From the NCBI RefSeq assembly GCF_046250185.1, contig NZ_CP176469.1: a stretch of 64,000 nt of DNA; one strand, 5' to 3'. Source of the DNA: Litorimonas sp046250185 (GTDB taxonomy: Bacteria; Pseudomonadota; Alphaproteobacteria; Caulobacterales; Maricaulaceae). The notes under the pieces were generated by a model. It was not told where the DNA came from, did no database searches, and saw only the letters and a list, made by a program, of their open reading frames with translations. Numbering within the stretch: position 1 is the stretch's first letter; each line of letters opens with the position of its first letter. Shown here one piece after another: positions 62,490 through 64,000 of this stretch. The position numbers were made by a program, and so were the translations under genes.

Positions 62490-63284
62490 ATGATCGCAAA
62501 GCTCAAACACATCATGCCACTAGCGATGCGCACGCGGGTGAAGCGGTTGGGCTATCACTTGCTTGATATAGCGCGTCCCATCACGGCCAAGCGTGTGCCG
62601 TCTCGCGCACAGACCTCAATCGGGGGCGGTGATTTTGCGGGGGTCGGAGATGGATTTTTTGCGCTACAGAAAGACCTTGGGCTGACGGCTGATATGCATG
62701 TGCTGGAGCCGGGTTGCGGGCAGGGGCGCATGGCGCGGCCCATGGTCGGTTGGCTGACGGGCGAGTATCACGGCTTTGACATTGACGAAGCGGGAATAGC
62801 GTGGTGCCAAAAACACTATGCCGACGCGCCCAATTTCCACTTCACTCACACCGATGTCTTCAACGCCCGTTATAATCCGACAGGACAGATACAGGCGCAG
62901 GATCTTTGCTTTCCGTCAGAAGATGCTGCGTTTGATTGGGTGATTTTAACCTCCGTTTTTACCCATATGTTCGAAGCCGATATTGACCGTTATATGGCCG
63001 AGATTGTGCGCGTGATGAAGCCGGGCGCGACCTGTCTGATCTCTTGGTATTTATGGGAGGAGGGGACGTCGTCAGACATAATGGACTTCCGCTACGCCGT
63101 TAACGATGTCTCCCGCACGACACTTAAACAAAACCCCGAAGCGGCGATGGCGTTTGATATGGCGTGGGTGCGAGCGCTCTACGCGCGGCACGGGCTGACG
63201 ATCACGAAATTAGAGCGCGGCCATTGGGCAGGCGGCGCAGGGCGTATGGGCATACAGGATTTGGTTGTGGCAGAGTTGGGGTGA
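62490..63284 (+). CDS. Class I SAM-dependent methyltransferase
   Basis: The product has ~264 residues from ATG 62490; the frame runs back to 62400 but would then overlap mtaB. Motif I is VLEPGCGQGRMARP and the post-I acidic motif is GFDIDEA. DWVILTSVFTHM matches motif IV-V of small-molecule methyltransferases, with VRVMKPGATCLISW after it. The substrate is unknown. It is inserted between mtaB and dapF, which are usually adjacent. Confidence 0.85.
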   Translation: MIAKLKHIMPLAMRTRVKRLGYHLLDIARPITAKRVPSRAQTSIGGGDFAGVGDGFFALQKDLGLTADMHVLEPGCGQGRMARPMVGWLTGEYHGFDIDEAGIAWCQKHYADAPNFHFTHTDVFNARYNPTGQIQAQDLCFPSEDAAFDWVILTSVFTHMFEADIDRYMAEIVRVMKPGATCLISWYLWEEGTSSDIMDFRYAVNDVSRTTLKQNPEAAMAFDMAWVRALYARHGLTITKLERGHWAGGAGRMGIQDLVVAELG

Positions 63285-63301
63285 GGTCAAATATTTATTG
63301 G

Positions 63302-64000
63302 TCAAACAACCCCTTCGCTTTCTAACTCCACGGGCCCAGTCATGATGACGTGATCATCCGCATCGCGCCATTCGATCTGCAGCAGCCCGCCATCGACTTC
63401 GACGTCGACTTTACGGTCTGTGCGTTTTTGGCGAACGGCGGCGACCACGGCAGCGCAAGCACCTGTGCCGCAGGCGAGGGTCATGCCGACGCCGCGTTCC
63501 CAGACTTTCAGGCGGATACGGTCGCGGGCCTCAACCTTGGCAAAGCCGACATTAGCTTGTTCAGGAAAAAGCGGGTGGAACTCGATCATCGGGCCCGCGC
63601 GTTCGGGTTTGACCGTGGTGAAATCCTCGACGAAAAAGACGCAATGCGGATTGCCCATGCTGACCGCGCCGGGGTTAGACAGTACGGGATTATCAATCGG
63701 GCCGAGTTTCACATCAATATGATGGGTGTGCATGGCTTCTTTGAGCGGGATTTGCGTCCAGTCGAGCTTGGGTGGGCCCATATCAACGGCGACTTTCATA
63801 TCCCCCGCCAAGCGGCAATGCAGCAGCGTATCATTGGTCTGCACGATGCACGCGTCAACATCATTATCGCGCATATAAAGCCACGCCGTTGTGCGCGTGG
63901 CGTTGCCGCAGGCATCAACCTCGAACCCTTCGCGGTTCCAGATTTCCATGAAAATATCGGCGTCTGGCGACTTTGGCTGACGCAGGATGACAAGTTGATC
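63302..64000 (-). CDS. dapF: Diaminopimelate epimerase, 5' end cut by window
   Basis: The C-terminal ~232 residues are seen; the frame stays open to the right edge (DQLVILRQPKSP at the start). The enzyme converts LL- to meso-diaminopimelate for lysine and peptidoglycan. The two catalytic cysteines are present, in VDACGNATR and LACGTGACAA. NPHCVFFVED and FPEQANVGFA are also family motifs. Confidence 0.95.
   Translation of the reverse strand, partial: DQLVILRQPKSPDADIFMEIWNREGFEVDACGNATRTTAWLYMRDNDVDACIVQTNDTLLHCRLAGDMKVAVDMGPPKLDWTQIPLKEAMHTHHIDVKLGPIDNPVLSNPGAVSMGNPHCVFFVEDFTTVKPERAGPMIEFHPLFPEQANVGFAKVEARDRIRLKVWERGVGMTLACGTGACAAVVAAVRQKRTDRKVDVEVDGGLLQIEWRDADDHVIMTGPVELESEGVV

Overview
The window is a gene-dense stretch of an alphaproteobacterial chromosome. 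It contains several gene orders familiar from that class: dapF–mtaB–ftsY–yciB, an SDHAF4-like (DUF1674) gene divergent from rsmB, rpe–heparinase–purH, and dnaK near dnaJ. The moderate GC content and many secreted or outer-membrane proteins would fit a marine, Hyphomonadaceae/Maricaulales-like bacterium, but that placement is inference. I saw no rRNA, tRNA, insertion sequence or CRISPR array.

Region 1 (1-8000) starts with the end of an outer-membrane barrel gene. Next come four minus-strand genes that look like one small peptide-export locus: a 71-residue stub of a HlyD/CvaA-type adaptor, a complete C39-peptidase ABC exporter, a previously unlisted 20-residue double-glycine precursor peptide (5452-5514) with its own terminator, and a hybrid histidine kinase with a large periplasmic TPR-like sensor. 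The precursor's leader has every canonical anchor residue, and its predicted core is only five residues (APIKI). This is the strongest candidate for an undescribed system in the window, either a minimal secreted peptide or a peptide-signalling circuit.

Region 2 (8000-25450) carries an NhaC-type antiporter followed in the same operon by two lipoproteins, the second an avidin/streptavidin-family protein. After it comes a dnaK–fkbM–dnaJ cluster with a recognisable heat-shock promoter and a strong terminator inside it. A set of housekeeping and redox genes follows: sterol desaturase-like, AlkB, ene-reductase, FMN-binding stress protein and glutamate dehydrogenase. A three-gene cluster of unknown single-pass membrane proteins comes next, in which the first and third are paralogues with a conserved cysteine pair. 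argG and an MscS channel close the region.

Region 3 (25450-45840) holds secreted hydrolases (a propeller-amidohydrolase and an M28 peptidase), a DUF2207/LemA pair, pyrF, three secreted low-complexity proteins that share short motifs, the SDHAF4-like gene and rsmB, rpe, a heparinase-like gene fused by overlap to a CapD-type dehydratase gene, and purH.

Region 4 (45840-54000) is accessory. It has a tightly overlapping five-gene catabolic operon (2OG-Fe oxygenase-like, epimerase, FAH hydrolase, two SDRs) divergent from an enolase-superfamily dehydratase, a putative lipoprotein, and an AT-rich DUF4272 gene that is probably acquired. Region 5 (54000-64000) returns to conserved genes: small envelope proteins, an LRAT-like protein, acnA, yciB, ftsY, mtaB, a methyltransferase, and dapF cut by the window end.
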